A stretch of DNA of 64,000 nucleotides, taken from contig NZ_JACESP010000017.1 in assembly GCF_013911755.1 (NCBI RefSeq), forward strand, positions 27,841-91,840, in the 5' to 3' direction. Positions 1 to 10,171 of the stretch are shown here, in pieces. The notes under the pieces were generated by a model, which was not told the DNA's origin, did not search any database, and worked only from the letters and a program-made list of their open reading frames with translations. A program made the translations under genes and the position numbers. The DNA is from Sphingosinicella sp. Its GTDB lineage: Bacteria > Pseudomonadota > Alphaproteobacteria > Sphingomonadales > Sphingomonadaceae. Position 1 is the first letter of the stretch. The number at the start of each line of letters is the position of its first letter.

Positions 1-1524
1 AAGGGGATGCGCCTCGCCTACTCCGAAAAGGACGTGCGGGAGGGCTTCGAGGCGACCAAGCGCGAGGGGCTTTCGAGCTTCGGCGACGACCGCGTCTTCA
101 TCGAGAAGTTCATCGTCGAGCCGCGCCACATCGAGATCCAGGTGCTCGGCGACCAGCACGGCAACGTGCTCTACCTCGGCGAACGCGAATGCTCTATCCA
201 GCGCCGCCACCAGAAGGTGATCGAAGAGGCGCCCTCGCCCTTCGTGACGCCCGAGATGCGCAAGGCGATGGGCGAGCAGGCCGTCGCGCTTTCGAAGGCC
301 GTGGGCTACTATAGCGCCGGCACGGTGGAGCTGATCGTCAGCGGCGCCGACACGACCGGCATGGGCTTCTACTTCCTGGAGATGAACACCCGCCTGCAGG
401 TGGAGCATCCGGTGACGGAGTGCATCACCGGCCTCGACCTCGTCGAGCAGATGATCCGCGTCGCGGCAGGCGAGAAACTGGCCTTCACGCAGGACGACGT
501 GAAGCTCTCGGGCTGGGCGCTTGAAAGCCGAGTCTACGCCGAAGACCCCTACCGCAACTTCCTCCCCTCGATTGGCCGCCTGACACGCTACGCGCCGCCC
601 GAGGAGACGAGCGGCGAGACGACGGTGCGCGTGGATACCGGCGTCGTCGAGGGCAGCGAAATCTCGATGTTCTACGATCCGATGATCGCCAAGCTGATCA
701 CCCACGCGCCGACGCGCGAGGAAGCGGCGGATCTTCAGGTCGCAGCACTCGACCGCTACCGGATCGACGGCATCGGCCACAACATCGACTTCCTCTCCGC
801 CGTGATGCAGCACCAGCGCTTCCGCGACGGCCGCCTCACGACCGGCTTCATCGCCGAAGAATACCCGGACGGCTTCGAGGGCGCGCCCTTCACCGACGAA
901 AAGCGCGACGACCTGATCATCGCCGCCGCGGTCATCAACGCCATCACCGTGCAGCGCGCGCAGTTCATCGAGGGGCAGCTCAACGGCCACGGCGCGCAGT
1001 TCGGCCCGGACTGGGTGATCGAGATCGATCGCAAGCCGTTCAGCGTGCACGCCGAGGAAACGAGCAGCGGCTGGATCGTGACCCACACGTTCGAGGGCGG
1101 TACGCACACGCACAACGTCGCGACGGAATGGGAGCCGGGCGAACCGGTGTTCCTCGCCGACGTCGATGGCCGGGACGTTGCCGTGAAGCTGGCGCTGAAG
1201 CCCGTGGGCTACCGCATGACGGTGAAGGGCTCCGGCCACGACGTCCGCGCGCTCACGCCGCGCGCCAGCGCACTCGCGGGGTACATGATCGAGAAGATCC
1301 CGCCGGACCTTTCGAAGTTCCTGCTCTGCCCGATGCCCGGCCTTGTCGTCTCGGTCTCGGCGGCGGCGGGCGACACGGTGGAGCCGGGCCAGGCGCTCGC
1401 GGTCGTCGAGGCGATGAAGATGGAAAACATCCTCCGCGCGGAGAAGACGGCGGTCGTGAAGTCCGTGAACGCCAAGGCGGGCGACAGCCTCGCCGTGGAC
1501 GCCATCATCATGGAATTCGAATAG
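1..1524 (+). CDS. pccA: Propionyl-CoA carboxylase biotin-containing (alpha) subunit, 5'-truncated
   Basis: Carboxylates biotin with ATP and bicarbonate as the first half-reaction of propionyl-CoA carboxylase (propionyl-CoA to methylmalonyl-CoA). The frame is open to base 1, so the N-terminal biotin-carboxylase lobe lies outside the window; about 507 residues remain of a usual ~660-670. Visible are the biotin-carboxylase core (EMNTRLQVEHPVTE), the C-terminal biotin-carboxylase domain, a BT-type linker region, and a terminal biotinyl domain with the modified lysine in EAMKMEN. The text before that domain (DLSKFLLCPMPG) is typical of PccA rather than of acetyl- or methylcrotonyl-CoA carboxylases. 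The convergent htrA gene ends three bases downstream. Confidence 0.92.
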   Translation, partial: KGMRLAYSEKDVREGFEATKREGLSSFGDDRVFIEKFIVEPRHIEIQVLGDQHGNVLYLGERECSIQRRHQKVIEEAPSPFVTPEMRKAMGEQAVALSKAVGYYSAGTVELIVSGADTTGMGFYFLEMNTRLQVEHPVTECITGLDLVEQMIRVAAGEKLAFTQDDVKLSGWALESRVYAEDPYRNFLPSIGRLTRYAPPEETSGETTVRVDTGVVEGSEISMFYDPMIAKLITHAPTREEAADLQVAALDRYRIDGIGHNIDFLSAVMQHQRFRDGRLTTGFIAEEYPDGFEGAPFTDEKRDDLIIAAAVINAITVQRAQFIEGQLNGHGAQFGPDWVIEIDRKPFSVHAEETSSGWIVTHTFEGGTHTHNVATEWEPGEPVFLADVDGRDVAVKLALKPVGYRMTVKGSGHDVRALTPRASALAGYMIEKIPPDLSKFLLCPMPGLVVSVSAAAGDTVEPGQALAVVEAMKMENILRAEKTAVVKSVNAKAGDSLAVDAIIMEFE

Positions 1525-1527
1525 GGC

Positions 1528-3012
1528 TCAGCCCCGGCATTGCAGCGAGGACGGCGCGCGGAAATAGCATTCGCGCGTGCTTCCGCCCCGGCTCATGCGC
1601 AGCGTCATCTCGGCGGCAGCTGCGTTCGCCTGCGCCTGCAGTCCCTTCGCACTCGCTACGGCGCGGCCGTTCACCGCTTCGAGAATATCGCCGGGCTGAA
1701 CGAGCCCGAAGCGCAGCGCCGGCGCGCGGGGATCGGCACCGATCACCACGACGCCTGCATCGGGCAGCCCGCCGCCAAGCTCGGCGGAGAGTGCCGGCGA
1801 GAGGTTCGCAACCGTGATGCCCGCAAGGATCGAGCGCCCGGCGAGGAGCGTCGTGTCGCGTGCCGGCACTTCGGGCGGCGCGACGAGCTTCAGCGCCACG
1901 TTCTCCGCCTTGCCGCCGCGCAGAAGCGTGAGTTTCACGGTCTCGCCCACCGGCTTGCTGGCAACGAGGTAGCGCAGCGTATCAGGGTCGGAGGCATCCT
2001 TGCCGTCCACGGCGTAGACAATGTCCCCCACCCGCACGCCCGCCCGTTCGGCGGGCGAGCCCTTCGTCACCTCGTTGATGACGACGCCCATCGGCCGGTC
2101 GAGGCCCGAGGCGCGGGCGATCTCGGATGTCACCGGCTGGCCCGCCATGCCGAGCCAGGGCCTTGAAATCTTGCCGGTTTTCGCGCCCGCGATAAACTGG
2201 CGCACCATGTTGGCAGGGATCGCGAAACCGATGCCGTTCGAACCGCCCGAGCGCGAGTAGATCGCAGTGTTGATGCCGACAAGGCGGCCATCCATGCCGA
2301 TGAGCGCGCCGCCCGAGTTGCCGGGGTTGATGGCCGCGTCCGTCTGCACGAAGAACTGGTAGTCGCTGATGCCGACGCCGGTGCGCGCGAGCGCCGAGAC
2401 GATGCCGTGCGTCACGGTCTGGCCGACGCCGAAGGGATTGCCGATGGCGATGACGACATCGCCGACCTCCGCACTGTCGCTGTCGCCGAGCGGCACGACG
2501 GGAAGCGCTGCTCCCCCCGTTTCCACCTTCAGCAGCGCAAGATCGAGCTGCTTGTCGGTAAACATCAGCTTGGCCGGAAACTCGCGGCGGTCTGCGAGCG
2601 CGACCTTGATCTCGTCGGCACCCTCGACAACGTGGTTGTTGGTGACGATGAGGCCGGAACCATCGACGATAACGCCCGAGCCCAGCGACTGCTCGACGCG
2701 CGGCTGCGGCGTCATGCGGCCGCCGCCGAAGAACAGATCCCAGAACGGATCGCGGCGCGTGCGGTTCACACGCGCGGTGTAGACATTGACGACGGCCGGC
2801 ACGCTCGCCTTCACGAGCGGCGCGTAGGAGAGCATCAACTCGGCATTGCTCGTCGGCACGCGGCGCGGCGTTTCGGGCGGCGCGGCGGCCGCGGCAAGTG
2901 CCGCCACCTGCTGCGCCGAAGCCTGCGGCTCGATCTTGTCGATGGCCATGGCGAAGCTCGTGCCCGCGATTGCGCCCGCGGCCAGCAGCCAGAGTGATCG
3001 GTTCGCTGTCAT
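1528..3012 (-). CDS. HtrA/Deg-family periplasmic serine protease with two PDZ domains
   Basis: Trypsin-like quality-control protease of the cell envelope. With the start at MTANRSLW (3012) the protein has 494 residues and begins with a signal or anchor segment (about residues 5-25). An upstream in-frame ATG at 3042 would add ten residues ahead of the hydrophobic segment and is less likely. The catalytic triad is visible as His127 (TNNHVVEG), Asp157 (DLALLK) and Ser233 (NPGNSGGAL). A full PDZ domain follows (GSPAERAGVRVGDIV), then a second, more divergent one (APALRFGLVQPGDIL). Length and two PDZ copies fit DegP/DegQ/MucD; which of these cannot be told from sequence alone. Confidence 0.9.
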   Translation of the reverse strand: MTANRSLWLLAAGAIAGTSFAMAIDKIEPQASAQQVAALAAAAAPPETPRRVPTSNAELMLSYAPLVKASVPAVVNVYTARVNRTRRDPFWDLFFGGGRMTPQPRVEQSLGSGVIVDGSGLIVTNNHVVEGADEIKVALADRREFPAKLMFTDKQLDLALLKVETGGAALPVVPLGDSDSAEVGDVVIAIGNPFGVGQTVTHGIVSALARTGVGISDYQFFVQTDAAINPGNSGGALIGMDGRLVGINTAIYSRSGGSNGIGFAIPANMVRQFIAGAKTGKISRPWLGMAGQPVTSEIARASGLDRPMGVVINEVTKGSPAERAGVRVGDIVYAVDGKDASDPDTLRYLVASKPVGETVKLTLLRGGKAENVALKLVAPPEVPARDTTLLAGRSILAGITVANLSPALSAELGGGLPDAGVVVIGADPRAPALRFGLVQPGDILEAVNGRAVASAKGLQAQANAAAAEMTLRMSRGGSTRECYFRAPSSLQCRG

Positions 3013-3087
3013 CGTCCGTCCCGTGATGTTTCCGGCAATCACATAGGTACGCAGGGCGCCGGCGTTAACCCCCTGGCCCGCGCACGG

Positions 3088-3747
3088 TCAGCCTTGTTTT
3101 CCCGCCATCTCGCGGGTGAATTCGGTGAGCCACGCGCCCCGGCGCTGCCGCCTCAGCCGCTCGGCGTGAACGATCGTGTGAATCTGTTCGAAGCAGTCGT
3201 GCATGTCCTCGTTGACAAGCACATAGTCGTATTCGGGCCAGTGGCTGATTTCCGCGGCGGCGCGCGCCATGCGGCCCTCGATGACCTCTTCGCTGTCGGT
3301 GCGGCGCGCGCGCAGGCGGCGTTCCAGTTCGGCCATCGTCGGCGGCAGCAGGAAGATGGAGACGACATCGTCGCCCATCGACTGGGCGAGTTGCTGTGTA
3401 CCCTGCCAGTCCACGTCGAACAGCACGTCGCGGCCCATGCGGAGCGCGGTTTCCACCGCAGCGCGCGGCGTGCCGTAGCGGTTGCCGAACACGTGCGCCC
3501 ATTCCAGGAACTCGCCCGCCTCGACCATGCGCTCGAACTGCGCCTCGGTGCGGAAGTGATAGTCGATGCCATCGACCTCGCCGGGGCGCTTCGCGCGCGT
3601 GGTCGCCGACACGGAAACCGCCATCTGCGGTTCCGCCGCCAGCAGACGCCGCGCCATCGTGGTTTTGCCCGCGCCCGAAGGGGAAGACAGCACGAAAAGG
3701 ATGCCGCGCCGCTCGATTTTTCCGGCCGTGTCTGTCCGTACGTCCAT
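3088..3747 (-). CDS. gmk: Guanylate kinase
   Basis: Phosphorylates GMP to GDP with ATP in purine nucleotide synthesis. The P-loop SSPSGAGKTT is at residues 21-30, followed by the GMP-binding stretch (SATTRAKRPGEVDGIDYHF) and the typical VDWQGTQQL and lid segments. The open frame extends upstream to 3783, but a start at MDVRTDTAGK (3747) gives the usual length of 219 residues. A promoter-like TTGACC-17-TATGTG pair ends about 10 bases before this ATG, which also favours it and suggests an almost leaderless message. Confidence 0.93.
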   Translation of the reverse strand: MDVRTDTAGKIERRGILFVLSSPSGAGKTTMARRLLAAEPQMAVSVSATTRAKRPGEVDGIDYHFRTEAQFERMVEAGEFLEWAHVFGNRYGTPRAAVETALRMGRDVLFDVDWQGTQQLAQSMGDDVVSIFLLPPTMAELERRLRARRTDSEEVIEGRMARAAAEISHWPEYDYVLVNEDMHDCFEQIHTIVHAERLRRQRRGAWLTEFTREMAGKQG

Positions 3748-3755
3748 GCGCGCCG

Positions 3756-3784
3756 CACATAAAGCAAGGTGCGCCACGGTCAAG
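3756..3784 (-). promoter_or_regulatory. Candidate sigma-70 promoter of gmk
   Basis: On the minus strand TTGACC (3784-3779) and TATGTG (3761-3756) are separated by 17 bases. A start site about seven bases downstream falls two or three bases before the gmk ATG at 3747. Inference from motif only. Confidence 0.45.
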
Positions 3785-3845
3785 ATTGCGCAAAGAAGAA
3801 CGTAATTAGCGAATCGTTATCATCCGCTGCGTTAACCTAAAGCGG

Positions 3846-5597
3846 ATGCATGGTATTTTCGGCATAACCGCTGTGTTCGCACGGCGCGGGCTGCTCCTGC
3901 TTGCGAGCTTGCTTTTCTGTGCGCTCGCCATTTCATCGACCGCGAACGCGCGCGTTACGCTCGATATCGGCGCGAACGCGTGCGTTTTCCCCGATCACAA
4001 GGATCTTAGCCTTGCCGGCGCCATGGCGAGGGCCGCGGGCGGCGACTGCCCGGGCGGGCTCTCCACGGGCGAGATGCGCGACGCCTGGCTGATAAAATCC
4101 GGCCTCGATCTGCGACAGAAGCCCGGCGAGCCCTTGTCCGTTCACCTCAAACAGACGCTTTTTGAAGAGGTTACGCTCTACGTTCGCTATGCCGACGGCA
4201 CCGTCTGGACGATGCGCCACGATGCCGCCTCTGCCGCAAGCCACACCGAACTCGGCGGCATGTTCCGGCTGCGCATCCCCTGGCGGGCGGGAACGATCGA
4301 AACCATTGCGCTGCACGCCCGGAAAGTCGTCGATCCGCGCGGCGCCTTCGTGCGGCCCGCGGTTGAGACTCCCCAGGTGGAGGCCATTGAAACTGAACGG
4401 CAATCGCTGATCTACGGCCTGTTCGGCGGCGTGATCTTCGCCACCCTGTTCTTCAATCTCGTGCTGCTCGTCTGGCTGCGCTACGCCTTCCTTTTCTTCT
4501 ACTGCGGCATGACCGCCGCGACCCTGCTCTACGGCCTTGCCGCGTCCGGCATCATGATGCGGATGCTTCCCGCAGGATTGCCGCCGATGCTCGGCAACGT
4601 CGCCGCAGAGGCCGTCTTGCCCGTGATGCTGTGGTTCGCGGTCGTTTTCACGATCACCCTGCTGGAGCGCGGCACCGTACACATGCGGCTGGCGATCACC
4701 GGCATCATGCTCGCAACCTTGCAGGTCGGCGCAGGCGTCATCGCGCTCATCACGCTGTTCCAGGCGCCGGAGCGGCTTCATGTCCCGCTCGCCGTGGTGA
4801 ACATCCTCGGCGCGGTCACGATGGCGCTGATCTTCCCGATGGCGATCATCGCGTGGCGCCGGGGCAGCCGCATCATCCTCATCTACACGGTGGCCTGGGC
4901 CGTACCGCTCGCCGGGGCCTTCGCCCGCATTCTCGTCGCGCTCGGCTTCATGGAGACGAGTGCGTTCATCGAAGACAGCTATTTCTACGCGATGTGCCTT
5001 GAATGCGTGCTGAGCATGATCGGCATCGCCTACCGCATCTCCAACATTCGCGCCGAGCGCGACGAGGCGCGCGCCCGCGAGATCGAACTGACCTACCTTG
5101 CCGAAACCGACGCGCTGACCGGGCTTCTCAACCGCCGCGCCTTCATCGAATACGGCATCCGCCGCAGTGGCAAGGGCAAGCTGAAGTCGCGCCTGCTGCT
5201 GATCGACATCGATCATTTCAAGACCGTCAACGACGGTTTCGGGCACGAATTCGGCGACCGTGTGCTGCGGGAGGCCGCACGGCTGATCGAGAGCGTCTCC
5301 CCGGCGGGCGCCGTCGTCGGCCGCCTCGGCGGCGAGGAATTCGCGCTCATCGTCCCCCACAGCGAGCGCGACGACACGGCCGGAACGATCCTCCGCGCCT
5401 TCCGCGCGACACCGATGACGGACGGCGTCCGCATCACTGTCAGCATCGGCTCCGCATCGGGCATCATCGCCGACGACCGCACCTGGCGGCAGGTCTACAG
5501 GCGCGCTGATACGGCACTCTACGAGGCCAAGAGGACCGGGCGTGATCGGCACGTGGCCGCCGCCGGACCCGAACCTTCGGTCGCGACGGCGGCTTGA
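3846..5597 (+). CDS. Membrane diguanylate cyclase (7TMR-DISM-like sensor + GGDEF)
   Basis: Likely makes c-di-GMP from two GTP in response to an extracytoplasmic signal. The 583-residue protein starts with a signal peptide (residues ~8-35), has a periplasmic domain of about 140 residues, then around seven hydrophobic helices (residues ~190-395) as in 7TMR-DISM receptors, a short coiled linker, and a C-terminal GGDEF domain. The active-site motif is intact (GRLGGEEF, near residue 497) and DIDHFKTVNDGFGH is present. No RxxD inhibitory site is seen just upstream of the motif. The stop is one base before the start of the next c-di-GMP gene, so the two are probably cotranscribed. Confidence 0.88.
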   Translation: MHGIFGITAVFARRGLLLLASLLFCALAISSTANARVTLDIGANACVFPDHKDLSLAGAMARAAGGDCPGGLSTGEMRDAWLIKSGLDLRQKPGEPLSVHLKQTLFEEVTLYVRYADGTVWTMRHDAASAASHTELGGMFRLRIPWRAGTIETIALHARKVVDPRGAFVRPAVETPQVEAIETERQSLIYGLFGGVIFATLFFNLVLLVWLRYAFLFFYCGMTAATLLYGLAASGIMMRMLPAGLPPMLGNVAAEAVLPVMLWFAVVFTITLLERGTVHMRLAITGIMLATLQVGAGVIALITLFQAPERLHVPLAVVNILGAVTMALIFPMAIIAWRRGSRIILIYTVAWAVPLAGAFARILVALGFMETSAFIEDSYFYAMCLECVLSMIGIAYRISNIRAERDEARAREIELTYLAETDALTGLLNRRAFIEYGIRRSGKGKLKSRLLLIDIDHFKTVNDGFGHEFGDRVLREAARLIESVSPAGAVVGRLGGEEFALIVPHSERDDTAGTILRAFRATPMTDGVRITVSIGSASGIIADDRTWRQVYRRADTALYEAKRTGRDRHVAAAGPEPSVATAA

Positions 5598-5598
5598 G

Positions 5599-8226
5599 AT
5601 GCCCAGCCGCCCCGCCAAACCGATCCGCGAAACCGTGGGCGCCGATTCCGCTGCGCACCTTCGCGAGCCCCGGAACTGGCTGGCCGGCGTCGCGCTGCCG
5701 CGCCTCGGCTCGCGCAGCGAGATTGCCAACACGCACCGGCAGCTGCTTGATCTCCGCCCCACGATTCCGCTGTTTGCGGCGATCGGCGCGCTGATCTGGG
5801 CGGGCGTCACGCTCTGGCACGTACCGCTCACCGCCTCGATCCAGGGCGCGTGGCTCGCGGCGGGCGGCGTGCTGACGACGTTGTTCGCGGTGTTCGGGCT
5901 GCGCGAAGCCCAGCCGAAAGCAGGCGAAGTCGCCGATACGGCGCGCGGTCTCGTGACGCTGAGCGCCGCGGCGGGGCTTCTTTGGAGCACGCTTCCGGTC
6001 ATCAGCGACATACCGTTCGCGCTCGTTCTTTCCATTTCGATGCTCGTGCTCGGCATTGTCGCGCTTTCGCCGATGCCGCTTGCAGCGATGGCCTATATGG
6101 TCGCGTTCGCGGTCACGCTCGTCACCCGTCTCGATGGCTTCGCCTCGTCGGCGGCGGCGGTCGTCGTGCTGTCGGGCGCGCTCACGCTCTACCTCGCCGG
6201 ACGGCGCACGCTCATCGAACGCGCCGAGGGATCGATGCGCGATCTCGGCGAACAGCGCGTGCGCAGGCTCTGCGCGACATTCGAGACCTGCGGCAGCGGC
6301 TGGTTCTGGGAAACCGATATCGACGGCCGCATCACCTATATCTCGCCCTCGTTCGGCGCGGCGCACGGGACCACGAACGAGCTCCTGATCGGGCGTCCGC
6401 TTGGGGACATCATCTCGCTTGAGGTGGAAGACCCGGACGAGGCCGCAACCTCGCTGCGGACGCTGGAATTCCACCTGCAGGGCAAGCTGCCGTTTCACGA
6501 CGTGGTGATTCCCGTGCTGTTCCCGCTCGGCATCCAGTGGTGGTCGCTCGCGGGCACGCCGATCTACAGCCAGCACGGCCACTTCGAGGGCTTCACGGGC
6601 ATCGGCGGCGATCTTACCGACGTGCGCCGTTCGGAAGACCGCGCCATGCGCCTTGCGCGCTTCGATCCGCTCACCGGCCTTGCGAACCGCATCACCATCC
6701 GCGAGACGCTGGAAACCGCGCTCCTCAGCCACGGCGGCGTCGTGCCGCAGCGCTGCGCGCTGCTGCTGCTCGATCTCGACCGCTTCAAATCGGTAAACGA
6801 CACGCTCGGCCATCCAGTGGGCGACAAACTGCTCGAACAGGTTGCCGATCGGCTCGGCACGCTCGTCGGCGCGGATGGCCGGGTCGGGCGGCTCGGCGGC
6901 GACGAGTTCGCGGTCGTCGTGCGCGATGCCGAAACGCTGGCCGGGCTTTCCGCCTTCGCCCAGCGCATCATCGACTATCTCTCCGCGCCCTACACGGTGG
7001 ACGGCCACCGCATCATCATCGGCGCGAGCGTCGGCATCGCCATCGGCCCCGACAACGGCCACAGCGTCGACGCGCTGATGCGGAACGCCGACCTCGCGCT
7101 TTATGCGGCGAAATCGGACGGGCGCGGCAAGCACCGCTTCTACGAGGGCGGGATGCACCGCAATGCCGAGACGCGGCGGCAGATCGAAAACGACCTGCGC
7201 GGGGCGCTCGTCAGCAACGGGCTGTCGCTCAATTTCCAGCCGATCGTCGAAACGGCGAGCGAAACACTCGTCGGCTTCGAAGCGCTGGTGCGCTGGCACC
7301 ATCCGCGCCACGGTGAAATCTCGCCGGCGAGCTTCATTCCGATCGCCGAGGAAACCGGCCTTATCGACGGCATCGGCGAATGGGTGCTGCGGAACGCCTG
7401 CATGGTGGCTGCGAAGTGGCCCGAGCACATCGGTATCGCCGTCAACCTCTCGCCGATCCAGGTGACGAACCCGGAATTGCCGACGCTGGTGATCAACGCG
7501 CTCGCGCAGGCCGGCCTCGCGCCCGAGCGGCTGGAGCTGGAGATCACCGAAAGCGTTTTCCTCGAGGAAAACCCGGCGACACGCGCCACGCTGCAGCGCC
7601 TCGGCGCGATCGGTGTGCGGCTAACGCTCGACGATTTCGGCACCGGCTATTCGGGCTTCTCCTATCTCACCAAGGCGCCCTTCAAGAAGATCAAGATCGA
7701 CCGCTCGTTCGTCTCCGGCGCGGCCGAGCGCGGCGGGCAGAAGGCCGCGATCGTGAAGGCGATCGTCGCGCTCGCCGACAGTCTCGGCATGATCACCACG
7801 GCCGAAGGCGTCGAGACGCACGACGACCTCGATATCATCCGCCGCATCGGATGTACGCAGGTGCAGGGCTTCATCTTCGGCAAGGCCGTGCCCTGGGCCG
7901 AGGCAGGCATCCTTGCGCGCTCCGAAGCGCCGATCGCGCCGAACGGCATGAAATCGAACCGCCCCCGCCGTATCGCCATGCTGCGGCGCGCGACGATCCT
8001 GCACAACGACCGCAGGCGGAGCGCCCGGCTGCGCAACACATCCGATACGGGCGCGATGTTCGAGGCGCGCTGGCTGCCGAGGCCAGGCGACCGGGTCACG
8101 ACCTTCGTGGAAGGCCAGCAGCCCCGCTCCGGCATGGTGCGGTGGGTGGAGGAAGACCGCTTCGGCATCCACTACGACGAGCAGGTCATCGCAGCCGACG
8201 TCGAAAACCACGAACGCGCCGCCTAG
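5599..8226 (+). CDS. PAS-GGDEF-EAL-PilZ multidomain c-di-GMP protein
   Basis: 875 residues counted from MPSRPAKP at 5599, just after the stop of the preceding cyclase; an upstream in-frame ATG at 5542 would overlap that gene by 56 bases. Order: several N-terminal hydrophobic helices (~50-210), a PAS domain (WFWETDIDGRITYISPSF), GGDEF (RLGGDEF near 432), EAL (GFEALVRWHHP near 560), and a C-terminal PilZ-type domain (RRSARLRN followed by NTSDTG). The EAL catalytic set appears complete: E of EAL, N of NLSPIQ, E of EITES, DD of LDDFGTGYSG, K of KIKIDRSF, E of EGVET. It could thus make, break and bind c-di-GMP; net activity cannot be read from the sequence. Confidence 0.9.
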   Translation: MPSRPAKPIRETVGADSAAHLREPRNWLAGVALPRLGSRSEIANTHRQLLDLRPTIPLFAAIGALIWAGVTLWHVPLTASIQGAWLAAGGVLTTLFAVFGLREAQPKAGEVADTARGLVTLSAAAGLLWSTLPVISDIPFALVLSISMLVLGIVALSPMPLAAMAYMVAFAVTLVTRLDGFASSAAAVVVLSGALTLYLAGRRTLIERAEGSMRDLGEQRVRRLCATFETCGSGWFWETDIDGRITYISPSFGAAHGTTNELLIGRPLGDIISLEVEDPDEAATSLRTLEFHLQGKLPFHDVVIPVLFPLGIQWWSLAGTPIYSQHGHFEGFTGIGGDLTDVRRSEDRAMRLARFDPLTGLANRITIRETLETALLSHGGVVPQRCALLLLDLDRFKSVNDTLGHPVGDKLLEQVADRLGTLVGADGRVGRLGGDEFAVVVRDAETLAGLSAFAQRIIDYLSAPYTVDGHRIIIGASVGIAIGPDNGHSVDALMRNADLALYAAKSDGRGKHRFYEGGMHRNAETRRQIENDLRGALVSNGLSLNFQPIVETASETLVGFEALVRWHHPRHGEISPASFIPIAEETGLIDGIGEWVLRNACMVAAKWPEHIGIAVNLSPIQVTNPELPTLVINALAQAGLAPERLELEITESVFLEENPATRATLQRLGAIGVRLTLDDFGTGYSGFSYLTKAPFKKIKIDRSFVSGAAERGGQKAAIVKAIVALADSLGMITTAEGVETHDDLDIIRRIGCTQVQGFIFGKAVPWAEAGILARSEAPIAPNGMKSNRPRRIAMLRRATILHNDRRRSARLRNTSDTGAMFEARWLPRPGDRVTTFVEGQQPRSGMVRWVEEDRFGIHYDEQVIAADVENHERAA

Positions 8227-8233
8227 CGGGCGC

Positions 8234-9625
8234 CTAGCGACCGGGCGCCAGCATCGTTTCAGGGCGGACGAGCGCGCGAAAACGCGTCTCATCGATCAGA
8301 TCGAGCGCTTTTGCCGCTTCCAGCAGCGTCAATCCATGCTTGTGCGCGTGCTTGGCGATCGCCGCGGCATTGTCGTAGCCGATCTCGGGCGCGAGCGCCG
8401 TCACCAGCATCAGCGAGCGCTCGACGAGATCGGCGATGCGCTCGCGGTTCGGTTCGATACCCGCGACGCAGCGGTCCGCGAAGCTCACGGAAGCGTCGGC
8501 GATAAGGCGGATCGACTGGAGCACATTGTAGGCGATCACCGGCTTGAAGACGTTGAGCTCCATGTGCCCCTGCGCGCCGCCCACCGTGACGGTGACGTGA
8601 TTCCCCATCACCTGGGCGGCCACCATCGTCAGCGCTTCGGCCTGTGTCGGGTTGACCTTACCCGGCATGATCGAGCTGCCCGGCTCGTTTTCCGGAAGCG
8701 CAAGCTCGCCGAGCCCGGAGCGCGGCCCGGAACCGAGAAGGCGGATGTCGTTCGCGATCTTGTTGAGACTGACCGCAAGCACGTTGAGCGCACCCGACAG
8801 CTCGACCATCGTGTCGTGCGTGGCGAGCGCCTCGAACTTGTTGGGCGCGGTTTCAAACGGCAGGCCGGAAAGCCGCGCGAGTTCGCTCGCGATGCCCTCG
8901 GCGAAGCCTTCCGGCGCGTTGAGCCCGGTACCGACCGCCGTGCCGCCCTGCGCCAGCCGATAGAGCCGCGGCAGCACCGCCTCCACGCGCGCGATCCCGT
9001 CCGCGAGCTGCTGCGCGTAGCCGGAGAACTCCTGTCCCAGCGTCACTGGCGTCGCGTCCTGCAGGTGCGTGCGGCCGATCTTCACGATGTCCGCGAACGC
9101 CTGCGCCTTCGCCGCAAGTGCCGCGTGCAGATGCCGGAGCGCCGGGATCAGCCGTTCGTTCACCTCGCGCGCCGCCGCGACATGCATCGCGGTCGGGAAC
9201 GTGTCGTTCGAGCTTTGCGAGGCGTTGACGTGATCGTTCGGATGCACCGGGATCTTGCCGCCGCGCGCGCCCGTGAGAATCTCGTTGGCGCGGCCCGCGA
9301 TCACCTCGTTGGTGTTCATGTTGCTCTGCGTGCCCGAACCGGTCTGCCAGACGACGAGCGGGAACTGGTCGTCGCGCTTCCCCGCCGCAACCTCGGCAGC
9401 GGCCTCGATGATCGCGGGTGCGAGATTGTTGTCAAGCACGCCAAGCTCGGCATTCACGAAGGCCGCAGCCTGTTTGATAAGGCCGAGCGCGCGCACAAGC
9501 GGCGCGGGCATACGCTCGCCGCCGATGGGAAAATTGCTGATGGAACGCTGCGTCTGCGCGCCCCAGTAGGCCGAGGCGGGCACTTCGATCGGCCCGAAAC
9601 TGTCAGTCTCGACGCGCGCGCTCAT
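8234..9625 (-). CDS. fumC: Fumarate hydratase class II
   Basis: Interconverts fumarate and malate in the TCA cycle as a cofactor-free homotetramer. The 463-residue length is standard for FumC. The family signature [11 protein letters not shown] is present near residue 315, and so is the substrate-site stretch [14 protein letters not shown]. The start ATG overlaps the stop of sspB upstream by four bases (ATGA), so sspB and fumC are probably translated from one message. Confidence 0.96.
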   Translation of the reverse strand: MSARVETDSFGPIEVPASAYWGAQTQRSISNFPIGGERMPAPLVRALGLIKQAAAFVNAELGVLDNNLAPAIIEAAAEVAAGKRDDQFPLVVWQTGSGTQSNMNTNEVIAGRANEILTGARGGKIPVHPNDHVNASQSSNDTFPTAMHVAAAREVNERLIPALRHLHAALAAKAQAFADIVKIGRTHLQDATPVTLGQEFSGYAQQLADGIARVEAVLPRLYRLAQGGTAVGTGLNAPEGFAEGIASELARLSGLPFETAPNKFEALATHDTMVELSGALNVLAVSLNKIANDIRLLGSGPRSGLGELALPENEPGSSIMPGKVNPTQAEALTMVAAQVMGNHVTVTVGGAQGHMELNVFKPVIAYNVLQSIRLIADASVSFADRCVAGIEPNRERIADLVERSLMLVTALAPEIGYDNAAAIAKHAHKHGLTLLEAAKALDLIDETRFRALVRPETMLAPGR

Positions 9626-10095
9626 TTCTTCCGAAAGGCGTCGAGCGTCACCACGTTCGAGCCGTCACCGCTTTCGGGCGGCGTGGGCTCGGGCTCGGGC
9701 TCCGGTGCGGGCGGTATGATGCCCTCGGGCGTCGGAAACTGCAGCGCGAACTCCACGGAAGGGTCGTGGAAGCCGGTGATCGCCGCGTAGGGAATCGAAA
9801 GCTTGGTCGGCACCTGATTGAACGAAAGGCCGATCTCGAAGTGCTCGCGATCAACCTTCAGCTCCCAGTAGCGGTGCTGGATGACGATCGTCATTTCGTC
9901 CGGATAGCGCTGGCGCAGGTGCACGGGCATCTCGACGCCGGGCGCGGCGGTCTTGAAGGCGATATAGAAATGGTGGTTGCCGGGCAGGCCGCCATCGGTC
10001 TCCACCCGTTTCAGAACGCCGTACACGACGCCGCGCAGCGCATCCTGCACGATCTCGTCATACGGGATCAGACTTTCCGGAGTTTCGGCGTTCAT
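9622..10095 (-). CDS. sspB: SspB-type ClpXP adaptor protein
   Basis: Binds the tmRNA-encoded degradation tag and tethers tagged proteins to ClpXP. Start chosen at MNAETPES (10095), giving 157 residues; the open frame continues to 10149 without a better start. It has an SspB-like fold region ([18 protein letters not shown], then a beta-rich segment), a Pro/Glu-rich linker, and a short C-terminal motif [11 protein letters not shown] of the kind that docks on ClpX in alphaproteobacterial SspB. It lies immediately downstream of a tmRNA gene on the same strand, so the tag and its adaptor are encoded side by side. Confidence 0.85.
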   Translation of the reverse strand: MNAETPESLIPYDEIVQDALRGVVYGVLKRVETDGGLPGNHHFYIAFKTAAPGVEMPVHLRQRYPDEMTIVIQHRYWELKVDREHFEIGLSFNQVPTKLSIPYAAITGFHDPSVEFALQFPTPEGIIPPAPEPEPEPTPPESGDGSNVVTLDAFRKK

Positions 10096-10171
10096 GCGGC
10101 CCTCGTTATCATAAGGCCACTTGGTGGCGCGGCGCCGCGGCGCGGTCAAGTCCGACTCTGGATGAACCGTG

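Noticed and set aside
3933-7428. Two long minus-strand open frames opposite the c-di-GMP genes
   Set aside because: The plus-strand genes have full domain structure; the minus-strand translations are compositionally skewed shadows.
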